Positions 1 through 8,059 of a stretch of 38,905 nt of DNA are shown here, one piece after another. The DNA is taken from the NCBI GenBank assembly GCA_002496425.1, contig DAJS01000020.1:332-39236 (forward strand), in the 5' to 3' direction. The translations under genes were made by a program, and so were the position numbers. Position 1 is the stretch's first letter. Each line of letters opens with the position of its first letter. The stretch comes from Acidilobaceae archaeon UBA162. Its GTDB lineage: Archaea > Thermoproteota > Thermoprotei_A > Sulfolobales > Acidilobaceae. A model generated the notes under the pieces. The model ran no database searches. It was not told the DNA's origin and saw nothing but the letters and a program-made list of their open reading frames with translations.

Positions 1-28
1 CAACTCCTTCAAGGAGCCTAGAAGTTAG

Positions 29-123
29 TGGGCCCGGGGGGATTTGAACCCCCGACCGCCCGGTCTCTGGCCTGGCACGGTTGGTTATCAGCCGGGCGCT
101 CCACCGAGCTGAGCTACGGGCCC
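29..123 (-). tRNA. tRNA-Ile (GAU) with a 21-nt intron
   Basis: Read on the minus strand, the acceptor arms GGGCCCG/CGGGCCC pair perfectly. The D stem is GCTC/GAGC and the T stem GGGGG/CCCCC encloses TTCAAAT. The anticodon stem CCCGG/CCGGG encloses CTGATA..A, so the anticodon is GAT at 89-87. A 21-nt insertion at about 85-65 lies after base 37, the canonical archaeal tRNA intron site. The discriminator base is A and CCA is not encoded. A TATA-like element (145-152) lies about 26 nt upstream of the 5' end. The bulge-helix-bulge fold was not modelled. Confidence 0.93.
65..85 (-). other. tRNA-Ile intron (canonical 37/38 position)
   Basis: These 21 bases separate anticodon-loop base A37 (position 86) from A38 (position 64). 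Removing them restores a 7-nt loop and a 5-bp anticodon stem. In archaea such introns are removed by the tRNA splicing endonuclease. The exact borders can slide by one base because both flanks are A. Confidence 0.8.
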
Positions 124-144
124 TGACCTCTTAACGGTGGTACC

Positions 145-152
145 AAATAAAT
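145..152 (-). promoter_or_regulatory. TATA box of tRNA-Ile
   Basis: AT-rich octamer, ATTTATTT on the minus strand, centred about 26 nt upstream of the tRNA 5' end at 123. This is the usual archaeal TATA-to-start distance. Confidence 0.5.
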
Positions 153-213
153 CGTTTTCCACACAGGAGATCAGGCAATTAATTCTGTCCCGCATAGCCA
201 GCTGGGAATCACC

Positions 214-864
214 TTGCAGGACTACGGTAAGATACTTAAGGAGATAGTGCTTAAGGCGGACTCAAAGCTAAGGGAGCTTGACGCGGCCAGGGAGAAGGCG
301 GTTAAGCTCAGCAGGGACGTGATAAGGCTCAGCGGCTGGAGCATAACAGCACTTCATCAGGGCAACGTGGAGGAGGCTAGGAAGTACCTAGATGAGTGTG
401 AGTCAGTGACAAAGGAGCTGCTCAGAACCGTAGACCCATACCCAGAGCTGAGCCACTCAGGACTTACCTATAACGCGGTAAGTGAGTATGTAGAGGCTAA
501 GGCGTTCTTCTCAGTAGTTGTAGAGGGTAAGTTGCCAGGCTTTGAGGAGCTAGGGGTACAGGTGGTACCCTACCTGCAGGGCCTAGGCGATGTCGTTGGT
601 GAACTAAGGCGCCATGCGCTCGAGAGCCTGCGTCGTGGCGATGTTGACGAGGCCTGGAAGGCCCTTGACGTAATGGAGGCCATCTATGAGTCTCTTAGGG
701 GTCTCGACTACCCTGACGCTATCCTGCCGAACCTGCGTCATAAAGTTGATGTGGCCCGTGGCTTGATAGACGACACTAAGGCCATGCTTGTCGAGCTACG
801 GTCGAGGGAGGAGCTGCAGAGTAGTATCAACAACCTTAAGTCCAGGCTTGAATCAGAGTGCTGA
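214..864 (+). CDS. Translin-family protein
   Basis: This 216-residue, almost entirely helical protein is rich in Glu, Arg and Leu. It resembles archaeal translin/TRAX-like proteins, which form ring-shaped oligomers that bind RNA or single-stranded DNA. Family-like features are the paired 'KLSRDVIRLSG' and 'GWSITALHQG' helices near residues 32-50, 'EYVEAKAF' near 91-98, and 'DYPDAILPNLRHKVDVARGLID' near 168-189. Eukaryotic TRAX uses acidic residues for endoRNase activity; whether this protein cuts RNA cannot be told here. The start is a TTG at 214 with a TATA-like element near 176-185, implying a short leader. It stands alone, with its own spacing before the DUF763 gene. Confidence 0.8.
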   Translation: MQDYGKILKEIVLKADSKLRELDAAREKAVKLSRDVIRLSGWSITALHQGNVEEARKYLDECESVTKELLRTVDPYPELSHSGLTYNAVSEYVEAKAFFSVVVEGKLPGFEELGVQVVPYLQGLGDVVGELRRHALESLRRGDVDEAWKALDVMEAIYESLRGLDYPDAILPNLRHKVDVARGLIDDTKAMLVELRSREELQSSINNLKSRLESEC

Positions 865-912
865 GGCCCAGCTACCTAAATAACCTTTAGGCACCGGCAT
901 CTAGTCAAGGAT

Positions 913-2034
913 ATGGCAGGCATAGCCGACCTTCCGCTTCACGACGGGCACGTACCGCCCTGGATGCTAAGGGTGATGAAGGAGCTTACTAGGTCAATAG
1001 TAGAGGCCATTATAGACGAAAGAGGTCCTGAAGGCCTAGTAAGGGGACTGACTGACCCCCTGTGGTTTCAGGCCTTCAATAACATCATAGGCATGGACTG
1101 GGACAGCAGCGGTAGCACCACAGTTGTAGTGGCACTCCTGAAGCAGGTAAGCTGGGAGGAGGACCTAGGATTCCTGATCCTGGGAGGTAAGGGCTCAAGG
1201 ATGCTCAGGATCCCTGAGGAGGCCCTTGAGGCTGAGAGAAGGCTCGACGTTGACAGCGGCCGCATGACTGAGTTCAGCAAGGTGTCCGCTAGGGCTACGT
1301 CGGTTTTCCTTCAGGACGGTTTTGATATATATGAGCATGCCGTGGTCGTAACGCACAAGGGTCCCGTCCTAGCGATAGACCAGGGTATGAGCCTTGAGCA
1401 CAAGCTGGCTAGAAGGTATCATCTGGACAAAGATGCTATTGAAGAGCCCTTCAGCGGCGTTGCGGGTATCAGGGCTGACGTAACCCTTAATGCCACAGCT
1501 GCTGAGAGCAGGGAGGCCCGCAAGGCCTACCTAGATATACTATCAGAGGGCAAGGAAAGGGTATTACGTTACCTGGCTCAGGCAAACGCCGCGCTAGGGA
1601 CGCCGACGCTACTCAGTCAGCAGAGGAAGCCAGAGAGGACTGCCAGGTACTACAGGCCAGTGATGCCATCGAGACAGCTCTTGAGGTCACTGGAGAGACT
1701 GACGAGATCGCCACCGGCCAGCGAGAGGGAGCTGGCCCTGGCGCACTCGCTGGGGCCCACGACCCTTAGGGCCCTAGCTCTCATAGCCGACATAGTTTAT
1801 TCGATACCTACATCAGACCGTGATCCCCTGACTCTTAGCCTGGATCCCTTCGCCTATGCCTATGCCGTTGGAGGCAAGGATGGCGTGCCCTACCCCTTTG
1901 ACAGGAAGGCAGCTCTAGAGGCGCTGAGCTACCTGAGAGAGGCTGTTGAGAGGGCCAGAGTGGGCGACAGGGAGAGGCTCAGGGCCATGGCAAGGCTTAG
2001 AAGCCTTCTGAGAGGTCTCGGCGTGGAGGTCTGA
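913..2034 (+). CDS. DUF763 domain protein
   Basis: The 373-residue protein opens with 'ADLPLHDGHVPPWM', the hallmark N-terminus of the DUF763 family, which is widespread in thermophilic archaea and some bacteria. The biochemical role is unknown; a nuclease or DNA-repair link has been suggested only from gene context. Other conserved-looking patches are 'GMDWDSSGSTTVV' near residue 60 and 'GPVLAIDQGM' near 150. The C-terminal third is helical and charged. The ATG at 913 is preceded by an AAGGAT purine stretch, and a TATA-like element (about 875-883) lies a normal distance upstream. The next gene starts 3 nt after its stop, so the two are probably co-transcribed. Confidence 0.85.
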   Translation: MAGIADLPLHDGHVPPWMLRVMKELTRSIVEAIIDERGPEGLVRGLTDPLWFQAFNNIIGMDWDSSGSTTVVVALLKQVSWEEDLGFLILGGKGSRMLRIPEEALEAERRLDVDSGRMTEFSKVSARATSVFLQDGFDIYEHAVVVTHKGPVLAIDQGMSLEHKLARRYHLDKDAIEEPFSGVAGIRADVTLNATAAESREARKAYLDILSEGKERVLRYLAQANAALGTPTLLSQQRKPERTARYYRPVMPSRQLLRSLERLTRSPPASERELALAHSLGPTTLRALALIADIVYSIPTSDRDPLTLSLDPFAYAYAVGGKDGVPYPFDRKAALEALSYLREAVERARVGDRERLRAMARLRSLLRGLGVEV

Positions 2035-2037
2035 GCT

Positions 2038-2628
2038 TTGGCCAGGCTGCTTCACGTCTCGGATGTGCACTGCAACACAGGCGCTCTTAAAGAGCTGATA
2101 GGCAAGGAAGCTTATGATGTGCTCATAGTCTCAGGCGACTTAGAGTGCCTGGAAGCTGTGGACGTGATCAATGAGGCTAAGAACGTTGTGGCCGTTACGG
2201 GCAATCTTGATGACATATCCATAAGGAGGGCACTGGATTCTAGAGGCATGCTAGTGGACGGGAGGGTTATTGAGGTCGCAGGGGTCAGGTTTGCTGGCGT
2301 CGGTGGCATAGATCCGCTTAGCGACATAAAGGCCCTCCACTCCGTCCAGCCCAGCCTCATCGAAGTCCTAATAACGCACTATCCTCCGCGTGGTGTCCTT
2401 GATAGGACCTACATGGGTGTGAGGATAGGGCTTAGGGAGGTCAGGGACCTGGCCCTGAGGCTTAGGCCAAGGCTTCACCTCTTTGGTCATGTACATGAGG
2501 ATAGGGGGCTCGACGAGTACGAGGGCATAGTGGCCGTTAATGCTGGTCCCCTGGCTAGGGGATACTATGCCGTAATAGGCTATGGCACCGGCTCAAGACC
2601 TCAGGTGGAGCTCAGGCGCCTTGGGTAG
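2038..2628 (+). CDS. Calcineurin-like metallophosphoesterase (YfcE/MJ0936-type)
   Basis: This is a compact 196-residue phosphoesterase. The metal-binding motifs come in the standard order: DVHC (residues 9-12) for D-x-H, GDLE near 33-36 for G-D, GNLDD near 56-60 for G-N, THYPP near 113-117, and GHVHE near 150-154 for G-H-x-H. The family uses two metals to hydrolyse phosphodiesters; the physiological substrate is unknown. The start is TTG, 3 nt after the DUF763 stop, suggesting a two-gene operon. Its last 17 nt overlap the 3' end of the convergent YjbQ-family gene. Confidence 0.9.
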   Translation: MARLLHVSDVHCNTGALKELIGKEAYDVLIVSGDLECLEAVDVINEAKNVVAVTGNLDDISIRRALDSRGMLVDGRVIEVAGVRFAGVGGIDPLSDIKALHSVQPSLIEVLITHYPPRGVLDRTYMGVRIGLREVRDLALRLRPRLHLFGHVHEDRGLDEYEGIVAVNAGPLARGYYAVIGYGTGSRPQVELRRLG

Positions 2629-3052
2629 GTACCTTGGGCTTCCTGCCCCCTATGAAGAGCAGCTCGGCCCTCCTTTGCCTGGGCCCATCCATCTCGACAA
2701 ACATGATGGCCTGCCAGGTTCCAAGAGTCATGGAGCCCCCTGCCACTGGGATCACCCTAGAGTTTCCCATAAAGCTGGCTGCCAGGTGTGCGTGTGCGTT
2801 GTCATCTATCAGGTTGTGGCGCCAGCTCCCACCAGGCCTGAAGTACTCCTTAATGACGTCGACTATGTCCTGCCTTAGGCCACTCTCAGGCTCATTTATA
2901 GTTATGGCTGCTGTAGTGTGAGGAGCGTAGACCACAAGGAGCCCATCCTCGGCCCCTATCGACCTGAGCCACTCCGCTACCTTGGATGTTATGTCTATGA
3001 CCTCAAACTGTGACTCTGTCCTTATATTTATGCTGCCCCTGACGATCTCCAC
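2612..3052 (-). CDS. YjbQ/UPF0047 family protein
   Basis: A 146-residue protein matching the UPF0047 (YjbQ) family end to end. 'APHTTAAITINE' is near residues 45-56, 'NLIDDNAHAHLAASFMG' near 79-95, and 'GGSMTLGTWQAIMFVEMDGPR' near 105-125 closes the barrel. The conserved His residues of the second patch are thought to bind a metal. E. coli YjbQ can make thiamine phosphate non-specifically, and the natural role remains unsettled. The start is GTG (GTG GAG ATC). The gene is monocistronic, converges on the phosphoesterase gene with a 17-nt overlap, and diverges from the riboflavin-pathway reductase. Confidence 0.9.
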   Translation of the reverse strand: MEIVRGSINIRTESQFEVIDITSKVAEWLRSIGAEDGLLVVYAPHTTAAITINEPESGLRQDIVDVIKEYFRPGGSWRHNLIDDNAHAHLAASFMGNSRVIPVAGGSMTLGTWQAIMFVEMDGPRQRRAELLFIGGRKPKVPTQGA

Positions 3053-3087
3053 TGAAGGTCCCAGGCTCTGCAGGAGGCAGGAGGTTT

Positions 3088-3768
3088 ATGAGGCCCTACA
3101 CTGTAGTGTTCTCGACCATGACTGTTGACGGAAGGATAGCTGACCCTATGGGCTTCTCGGCGCTAAGCTGCGAAGCCGACCTGGACCTACTGCACTCCCT
3201 TAGGGCCTGGGCTGATGCAGTCCTAGTGGGGGCCAACACCGTTCTCAGGGACAACCCGAGGCTTAACGTGAGGAGGGCCATAGGGAGAAGCCCTCTGAGG
3301 GTTATAGTTGATGGAGCCCTAAAAGTGCCCCCTGAGTTAGCAGCACTTGAGGTCGAAGGACGCGCAGTGTTGGCTACAAGGGAGGGCCACAGCGACAGGG
3401 AGCTTTCAAGGTATACCTCAAGAGGTATCGTGGTCATAGCCCGTGGGGCGCAGGACGTCGACCTAAGGGCCTTGGTGGAGGAGCTTCACGACAGGCTTGG
3501 AGTTAGGAGGCTCCTGGTTGAGGGCGGAGGGGCTACATCATACTCAATGCTGTCTAGAGGCCTTGTAGACGAGCTCTGGATCACGGTGGCCCCTACAGCC
3601 TTCGGCGGTGGGACCCCACTACTAGATGGTAGGGGCAGCAGCCTAAAGGCTGCGCTATACCTTAAGGAGGTGAGAACCCTGTGTGGCAGCTGGACGAACT
3701 TAAGGTATGGGGTGTTGGAACCCCATTATGGCATCCCTGAATACCTGCCGCCGCAGGTCAGAATATGA
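3088..3768 (+). CDS. 2,5-diamino-6-ribosylamino-4(3H)-pyrimidinone 5'-phosphate reductase (RibD C-terminal type)
   Basis: A stand-alone RibD C-terminal (dihydrofolate-reductase-like) domain of 226 residues. It carries 'STMTVDGRIA' at 9-18, 'ADAVLVGANTVLRDNP' near 42-57, 'VIVDG' near 77-81, and the NADPH-binding 'RLLVEGGGATSYSML' near 140-154. In archaea this enzyme reduces the ribosyl side chain before deamination in riboflavin/F420 precursor synthesis, the reverse of the bacterial order. No RibD deaminase domain is fused. The start is ATG at 3088, and the preceding purine run (caggaggcaggagg) supplies a strong Shine-Dalgarno. The final 11 nt overlap the 3' end of the radical SAM gene on the other strand. 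Confidence 0.88.
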   Translation: MRPYTVVFSTMTVDGRIADPMGFSALSCEADLDLLHSLRAWADAVLVGANTVLRDNPRLNVRRAIGRSPLRVIVDGALKVPPELAALEVEGRAVLATREGHSDRELSRYTSRGIVVIARGAQDVDLRALVEELHDRLGVRRLLVEGGGATSYSMLSRGLVDELWITVAPTAFGGGTPLLDGRGSSLKAALYLKEVRTLCGSWTNLRYGVLEPHYGIPEYLPPQVRI

Positions 3769-5533
3769 AGCCCTTGTAGGTGTTTATATAGAGTGGGTCC
3801 TTCTTTATCCTCAGTAAGTACTTTGATCTGTCGTACTTCTCACCTGGGTTAAAGACCTTGAGGGACTCCTTGGGCAACTCAGCTTTCTTGTACTTGGCCT
3901 GTATGTAGTCCCTGTAGAGGCTCTCGAGCACGTTAAACGTGCAGAAGGGCACAACTCTGCCGTCAGGCAGCGTGTAGTGTATGTTGCACCTCCTGACTCT
4001 CTCAACATCGTAGTTGTAAAGGTCCATAAAGTGCATCATGCCTATGAACAGCATGTTGTAGTGAAGTTGACCCAGGGCCTCGTAGTTCCTCTTTATCAGC
4101 ACGCTCGTGAGCAGTTTGGAGAAGCTCAGCTCCTTTGGCATCTTCTTCTCATCAACAAACTTCCTCAGGTCCACTATGCTCTTGAACAGCGCGAGCTTCC
4201 TGAACCTTGAGTTCTCTAGGTCAAAGCGCTTCTCGTCAAGGTACTCTATAAAGCCATCAATGTCAAAGAATGTGCCGAGCGGTACGAACCTTGTAGGCAT
4301 GCCGTCTGGCCCTCTATCAACGAATACGTAGTTAGCGGCACCGCACATGGGGTGGTTAGCCATGCAGAACTGCTCAGTGCCCACACCAGCTTCCACGAAC
4401 TTGGCGAACTTGGCTGCCACTGGTATTGGGTACCAGGTCTCAGCGGGTATCTGGCCCTCTGTCTGCTCCTCTATGCCTTTTATGGCATCGGCTATAGTGA
4501 CTCTCATCTTCTCCCTCTCACCTTTCTTTAGCTGGCCAGTGAGGCTAACAGGCTGGAAGTTCACTGCCCTGACAATGTCCATGTTCTTCCCAGCGAACTT
4601 AAGTATGAGACCCATCTCGTTGAAGTTCATGTTCTTTATGAGGGTGGGCACCAGTACTACGCTTGTCATGTTTGCCTTCCTGAAGACCTCAAATATGTAT
4701 GGTATCTCCCAGTGGTTCTTGGGGTTAGCCTTAGGGGTCACACCATCAAAGCTGAGATAGACAGTGTTGACACCAGCCTCACGCAGCTGCCTGGCATAGT
4801 TTATAGCTGCCTCGGGATTGTTAAAGTACATTTCGGCAAACCTTATGCCCTCGCTGTTAAGCTGCACATGTCTGACTCCCTCCTCCTTCAGCATCTTGAC
4901 TATGTCCAGGAGGTCATCTCTCATTGTTGGCTCTCCGCCTGTTATCTGGACCGCCAAGGTCACGTTCTGTTTCTTTACTTGCCTTATCTGGTACCTGAGC
5001 AGCTCTAGGCTAGGCTCATACACGTAGCCTGCCCTCTCTGCGTAGAAGAAGCAGTAGTAACATGACATGTTGCACCTGTTGGTGACGACAAGGTTGACTA
5101 GGGCCGTGTGGTTCTCATGCATCGAGCACAGGCCGCAGTTGAACGGACAAGGGGCCGAGAGCTGGACGTAGGCCTTTATCTTACCGGCCCCCTTACCTGT
5201 CTCCTCATACCTCATCATCCTGTAGTAGAGCTTGGCATCGCCATAGTAGAGCTCCTCAAACTCGCCGTGGTCCGGGCACACTTTCCTTATATAGACCTTG
5301 CCCTCCCTCTCAAAGATCCTGCCAGGTATAAGTCTCATGCAGATGGGGCACAGTGTGGTGGTGTACTGTACGTGCTTCTCGCCATCCCTCAGCGGTGGTA
5401 TTGCTCCTCCGATAGGTATTTTCCTCTCGGCTATCTCAACATAGGTTCCAGTGGAGTCCTTGACGAGCCTGCCAGGCGCAGGTAAGGTTAATGGCCCCTC
5501 TATCTTTAGCCTTGGCACTTCCGTTACTGCCAA
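3758..5533 (-). CDS. tes: Radical SAM tetraether lipid synthase-like protein (Tes/GDGT-MAS family)
   Basis: The 591-residue protein has the cysteine layout of the Tes (MJ0619-like) family, which joins two archaeol phytanyl chains into macrocyclic tetraethers. An N-terminal pair LCPICM (C62, C65) and VCPDHG (C86) resembles the rubredoxin-like iron site. CPFNCGLC (C129, C133, C136) follows, then the radical SAM CxxxCxxC motif CNMSCYYC (C154, C158, C161), 'ITGGEPT' for SAM binding, and C-terminal cysteines in 'QFCMANHPMC', 'RRCNIHY' and 'PFCTF'. The start is TTG, supported by an AGGAGG Shine-Dalgarno 9 nt upstream and a TATA box at 5567-5574. A thermoacidophile would need this activity for its monolayer membrane. 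A paralogous radical SAM function is possible, but cysteine order and length both fit Tes. Confidence 0.85.
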   Translation of the reverse strand: MAVTEVPRLKIEGPLTLPAPGRLVKDSTGTYVEIAERKIPIGGAIPPLRDGEKHVQYTTTLCPICMRLIPGRIFEREGKVYIRKVCPDHGEFEELYYGDAKLYYRMMRYEETGKGAGKIKAYVQLSAPCPFNCGLCSMHENHTALVNLVVTNRCNMSCYYCFFYAERAGYVYEPSLELLRYQIRQVKKQNVTLAVQITGGEPTMRDDLLDIVKMLKEEGVRHVQLNSEGIRFAEMYFNNPEAAINYARQLREAGVNTVYLSFDGVTPKANPKNHWEIPYIFEVFRKANMTSVVLVPTLIKNMNFNEMGLILKFAGKNMDIVRAVNFQPVSLTGQLKKGEREKMRVTIADAIKGIEEQTEGQIPAETWYPIPVAAKFAKFVEAGVGTEQFCMANHPMCGAANYVFVDRGPDGMPTRFVPLGTFFDIDGFIEYLDEKRFDLENSRFRKLALFKSIVDLRKFVDEKKMPKELSFSKLLTSVLIKRNYEALGQLHYNMLFIGMMHFMDLYNYDVERVRRCNIHYTLPDGRVVPFCTFNVLESLYRDYIQAKYKKAELPKESLKVFNPGEKYDRSKYLLRIKKDPLYINTYKGFIF

Positions 5534-5566
5534 TCCTGAAACCTCCTGGTTATTACGATGTAAACC

Positions 5567-5574
5567 TTTTTATA
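5567..5574 (-). promoter_or_regulatory. TATA box for the tetraether-synthase-like gene
   Basis: Minus-strand TATAAAAA followed by GG lies about 35 nt upstream of the TTG start. This gives a predicted leader of roughly 10-15 nt containing the AGGAGG Shine-Dalgarno. Confidence 0.6.
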
Positions 5575-5674
5575 CGCTTATACTAATAGCGTGTTAAGCT
5601 GCAAATTAGTTGAATAATACCCACAGCTACGGTATGATCTCATTTAATTGCTGGTCTAGGTAGATATGTTCTGG

Positions 5675-5684
5675 CTTTTTAACT
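5675..5684 (+). promoter_or_regulatory. TATA box for the thioredoxin gene
   Basis: CTTTTTAACT sits about 26 nt upstream of the predicted transcription start (near 5705). A GCGAGGG purine run precedes the TTG at 5714. Confidence 0.5.
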
Positions 5685-5713
5685 CTTGAGCCTAGGCTAA
5701 GGCGAGGGTAGCC

Positions 5714-6106
5714 TTGAACCTGTGGAAGGAGTTGTCAGAGGAGCTTGAGCACAGGGCTGAGTACCTGTCAAAGGTGTTAAAGGATTTCGTGATCTCCGTG
5801 GATGGCAAGAACATAGACAAGCTTCTCTCTGAGAACGAGGTTGTACTGCTATACTTTACTGCAGAGTGGTGTGGTCCATGCGTCAACTTTTACAAGACAT
5901 ATAAGGAGGTAGCCTCAAGGCTGCTGAGGCCCGGCGTGGCCTACTGCAAGGTTGATGTAGACTCGGCCTATACGGTAGCTGATAAGTATAAGGTAAAGCA
6001 CATACCATCAATACTGATACTAGTCAAGGGTAAGGTTGTCGACTCTGTAGTTGGTCAGGTCAGTGCGGAGGAGCTGGAGAGGCGCATAAGAATGTACGTT
6101 AAGTAG
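5714..6106 (+). CDS. Thioredoxin
   Basis: A 130-residue thioredoxin fold with the classical active site WCGPC (C53, C56), the buried-Asp strand region 'CKVDVD' near residues 77-82, and the cis-proline loop 'HIPSIL' near 96-101. It carries an N-terminal helical extension of about 25 residues compared with minimal thioredoxins, seen in several crenarchaeal ones. There is no signal peptide, so it is probably a cytoplasmic disulfide reductase. The start is TTG. Its last 8 nt overlap the end of the convergent phosphohexomutase gene. Confidence 0.93.
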   Translation: MNLWKELSEELEHRAEYLSKVLKDFVISVDGKNIDKLLSENEVVLLYFTAEWCGPCVNFYKTYKEVASRLLRPGVAYCKVDVDSAYTVADKYKVKHIPSILILVKGKVVDSVVGQVSAEELERRIRMYVK

Positions 6107-7526
6107 AGCTTGAGCGAAGGTCGATAGCCTCCTCCACATCAAGTACCTTAATATTTAACTTCTCAGACTCAGACATCACGGCCTCCTTGGCGTGGTTAAT
6201 AATCTCCACCAGCCTGGCAGCGGTCTTGGCCTGCATGTAGAGCCTGACCTTGGTCTCCGTCCCACTCTGACGCAGGAGGATCCAGCTGCCGTCGTCAGCA
6301 TCAACGCGCACGCCATCTATAGTCAGCAGGTTAGTCACCTTAGCCCCCTTAATCAGCTCCTCAGCTTTTTCAGATAGCCTGGCGTAGAGCGCTGACTTGT
6401 CGGAGTCGCTGGCAATCTTAAAGGAAATCCTGGCGCTGGGATATGATGGAAGCTCAAGGACTAGGTCGTGGAACGACTTGCCTGACTTAATCACCTCATC
6501 AACTATCAACAGCGCCTGGTATATACCGTCAGGCCACAGGCCCCACGAGGGATCTATGAGCTTCCAAGGCTCGGAGGCCATTATCACGTCTGAGTCCTTA
6601 GCCACATACTCATGTAGCCTGCCCAGAGGGGCCCTTACGAGCTCGCCCCCCAGCTCCTCTACGACCTCCTGAACCTCATAGCCGACATCGACCGAAACGA
6701 CTACACGCCCCTTGCGGTCCCTCAGGGCCCTGCGGGCCAACAGGGCTATTACCAGGTCCTGCTTTACGAAGCCAAGTCCTCTGTCTATTACTGCCAACCT
6801 ATCGGCATCACCGTCATGGGCAAGCATGAAGTCAGCCCCCGAGCTGTTAAGCACGGGCTCCAGGGCCTTCATGATGTCCTGCCTAGGCTCAGGAAGCCTA
6901 CCAGGGAACCTGCCGTCAGGGTGGCAGTTAACCGTAAAGACGTGTGAGAGGCCCGCCTTGGTGAGCAGCTGGGGCGTAACCATGCTGGCGGCGCCATTGG
7001 CGCAGTCTACCATAACCCTCAAGTCGCTCCTGTCCCACTTATCAGTGTCCACGCGCTCAAGGGCAGAGGCTATGTAATACCTGGTCTCATCGCTCTGGGT
7101 AAAGGTGCCGGCCCTTGACCACTCAACTTCCTTTACAGAACCTATCAGCTTCTCCAGCTCGAGCTCCTCCTCACGGAACAGCTCAAGGCCTTCAGACTTG
7201 AGTAGCTTGATCCCGTTGTCAGTGGGCGGGTTATGGCTGGCAGATATTGATGCCCCAACCCTTGACCTGCTGTGCCTGATGGCAAAACCAACAACGGGCA
7301 GGGGGGCCACGTCTATTATGATAGCGTCCATGCCTCCTGCCATAAAGCCCGAAGCTGCCATCAACGACAGCAGGGGGCTGGTGAGCCTCGTGTCATAGCC
7401 AACAACGGCGCTACCATGGCCGCCACCAACTAGCTTGGCAGCGGCCAGCGCTATATCATATACTAGCTTGGGGCTTATCTTAGAAGGGTAGGGTCCCCTG
7501 GCCCCTGCCGTGCCGAAGAGACTCAA
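6099..7526 (-). CDS. Phosphohexomutase (phosphomannomutase/phosphoglucomutase family)
   Basis: A 475-residue alpha-D-phosphohexomutase with all four signature loops: N-terminal FGTAGARG (4-11), the phosphoserine loop SASHNPP (S97), the metal loop DGDADR near 238-243, and the C-terminal phosphate-binding RQSGTETKVRLY near residue 420. Such archaeal enzymes interconvert hexose 1- and 6-phosphates (glucose, mannose or glucosamine); the sugar-binding loop reads 'ASEPW' instead of a clear GEESG/GEMSG, so preference is uncertain. The start is TTG at 7526. A TATA box on the minus strand (about 7557-7567) predicts a leader of about 10 nt. Confidence 0.9.
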   Translation of the reverse strand: MSLFGTAGARGPYPSKISPKLVYDIALAAAKLVGGGHGSAVVGYDTRLTSPLLSLMAASGFMAGGMDAIIIDVAPLPVVGFAIRHSRSRVGASISASHNPPTDNGIKLLKSEGLELFREEELELEKLIGSVKEVEWSRAGTFTQSDETRYYIASALERVDTDKWDRSDLRVMVDCANGAASMVTPQLLTKAGLSHVFTVNCHPDGRFPGRLPEPRQDIMKALEPVLNSSGADFMLAHDGDADRLAVIDRGLGFVKQDLVIALLARRALRDRKGRVVVSVDVGYEVQEVVEELGGELVRAPLGRLHEYVAKDSDVIMASEPWKLIDPSWGLWPDGIYQALLIVDEVIKSGKSFHDLVLELPSYPSARISFKIASDSDKSALYARLSEKAEELIKGAKVTNLLTIDGVRVDADDGSWILLRQSGTETKVRLYMQAKTAARLVEIINHAKEAVMSESEKLNIKVLDVEEAIDLRSSST

Positions 7527-7556
7527 AGGCTTCCCTAGAGCTTGGTCAGAGGCGCA

Positions 7557-7567
7557 AGTTATAAAAG
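7557..7567 (-). promoter_or_regulatory. TATA box for the phosphohexomutase gene
   Basis: Minus-strand GCTTTTATAAC lies about 36 nt upstream of the TTG start. It is the only good TATA match in this flank. Confidence 0.5.
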
Positions 7568-7591
7568 CAATGGAGATGACAAGCCAGTAGC

Positions 7592-7770
7592 TCAGGTGAA
7601 GAGCGTCTGACCGCTCTTAGTCTCAGCAAGGAACGTAGCAATGCCAATCACATCGTCCACCAGAGCGAGGTCAAAAACCTCCCTCTTTAGTCCCATGGCC
7701 TGCGCTATCACACTGCACGCACCTTGGCGCCCATAGACTTAGCCTGCCTGAACGTATCAGCCTAGCTTGG
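7592..7770 (-). pseudogene. Broken DsrE-like gene, 3' remnant
   Basis: On the minus strand one frame gives 'DTFRQAKSMGAKVRA'. A one-base shift near 7711-7720 is then needed to continue as 'CSVIAQAMG' followed by 'LVDDVIGIATFLAETKSGQ' and 'TLFT' before the TGA at 7592-7594. The 'GIATFLAE..SGQTLF' ending is typical of small DsrE/DsrF-like sulfur-relay proteins, which are about 120 residues long. Upstream, an in-frame stop precedes the alignment and the N-terminal half is missing. The repeat at 7771-7827 abuts the break. The shift could be a sequencing error, but the missing 5' half argues for real decay. Confidence 0.6.
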
Positions 7771-7827
7771 CAAACTAATGAACTGCCCTAAGGGAGCTCC
7801 CGCCCTTTAGGGCAGGGAGGAGGCCGG
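7771..7827 (+). repeat. IS605/TnpB right-end-like hairpin repeat, copy A
   Basis: This 57-base block aligns without gaps to 21299-21355 at roughly 75% identity. It contains the perfect arms TGCCCTA...TAGGGCA, an inner GGGAGCTCCC palindrome, and GCCCTTTAGGGCAGGGAGG. Stem-loops of this G/C type after a purine-rich tail resemble the 3' ends (and guide-RNA scaffold) of archaeal TnpB elements. No transposase is left here, so the IS605 assignment is an inference. The rest of the gap (7828-8059) shows no gene, only short decayed frames. Confidence 0.5.
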
Positions 7828-8059
7828 TTGGAACTGCATCTCTAATAGGCAGTTTGGGTAGTCAAAGCCCTCACATGAATATGGAGTCCTCACCGAATGT
7901 ATCTGGGCCTCATTATGAAGGGTATGAGGGCGCTTCTCCTAAGTATCATTAAGCCCTCAGTTGGGCTAAGGAGTAACATCATTAACATCGTCAGGATAGT
8001 CTAGAATTAAGGGTAACTGGATCCTTAACTTGGCGGCTCAGACCGCTAGGTCCTTAAGC

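Noticed and set aside
4..16. CTCCTT-C-AAGGAG inverted repeat near the tRNA 3' side as a terminator
   Set aside because: Very short, with a one-base loop that cannot fold, and no T-run.
4347..4760. Open frame antisense to the Tes-like gene
   Set aside because: Composition is that of a shadow of the coding strand, with no start signals or known motifs.
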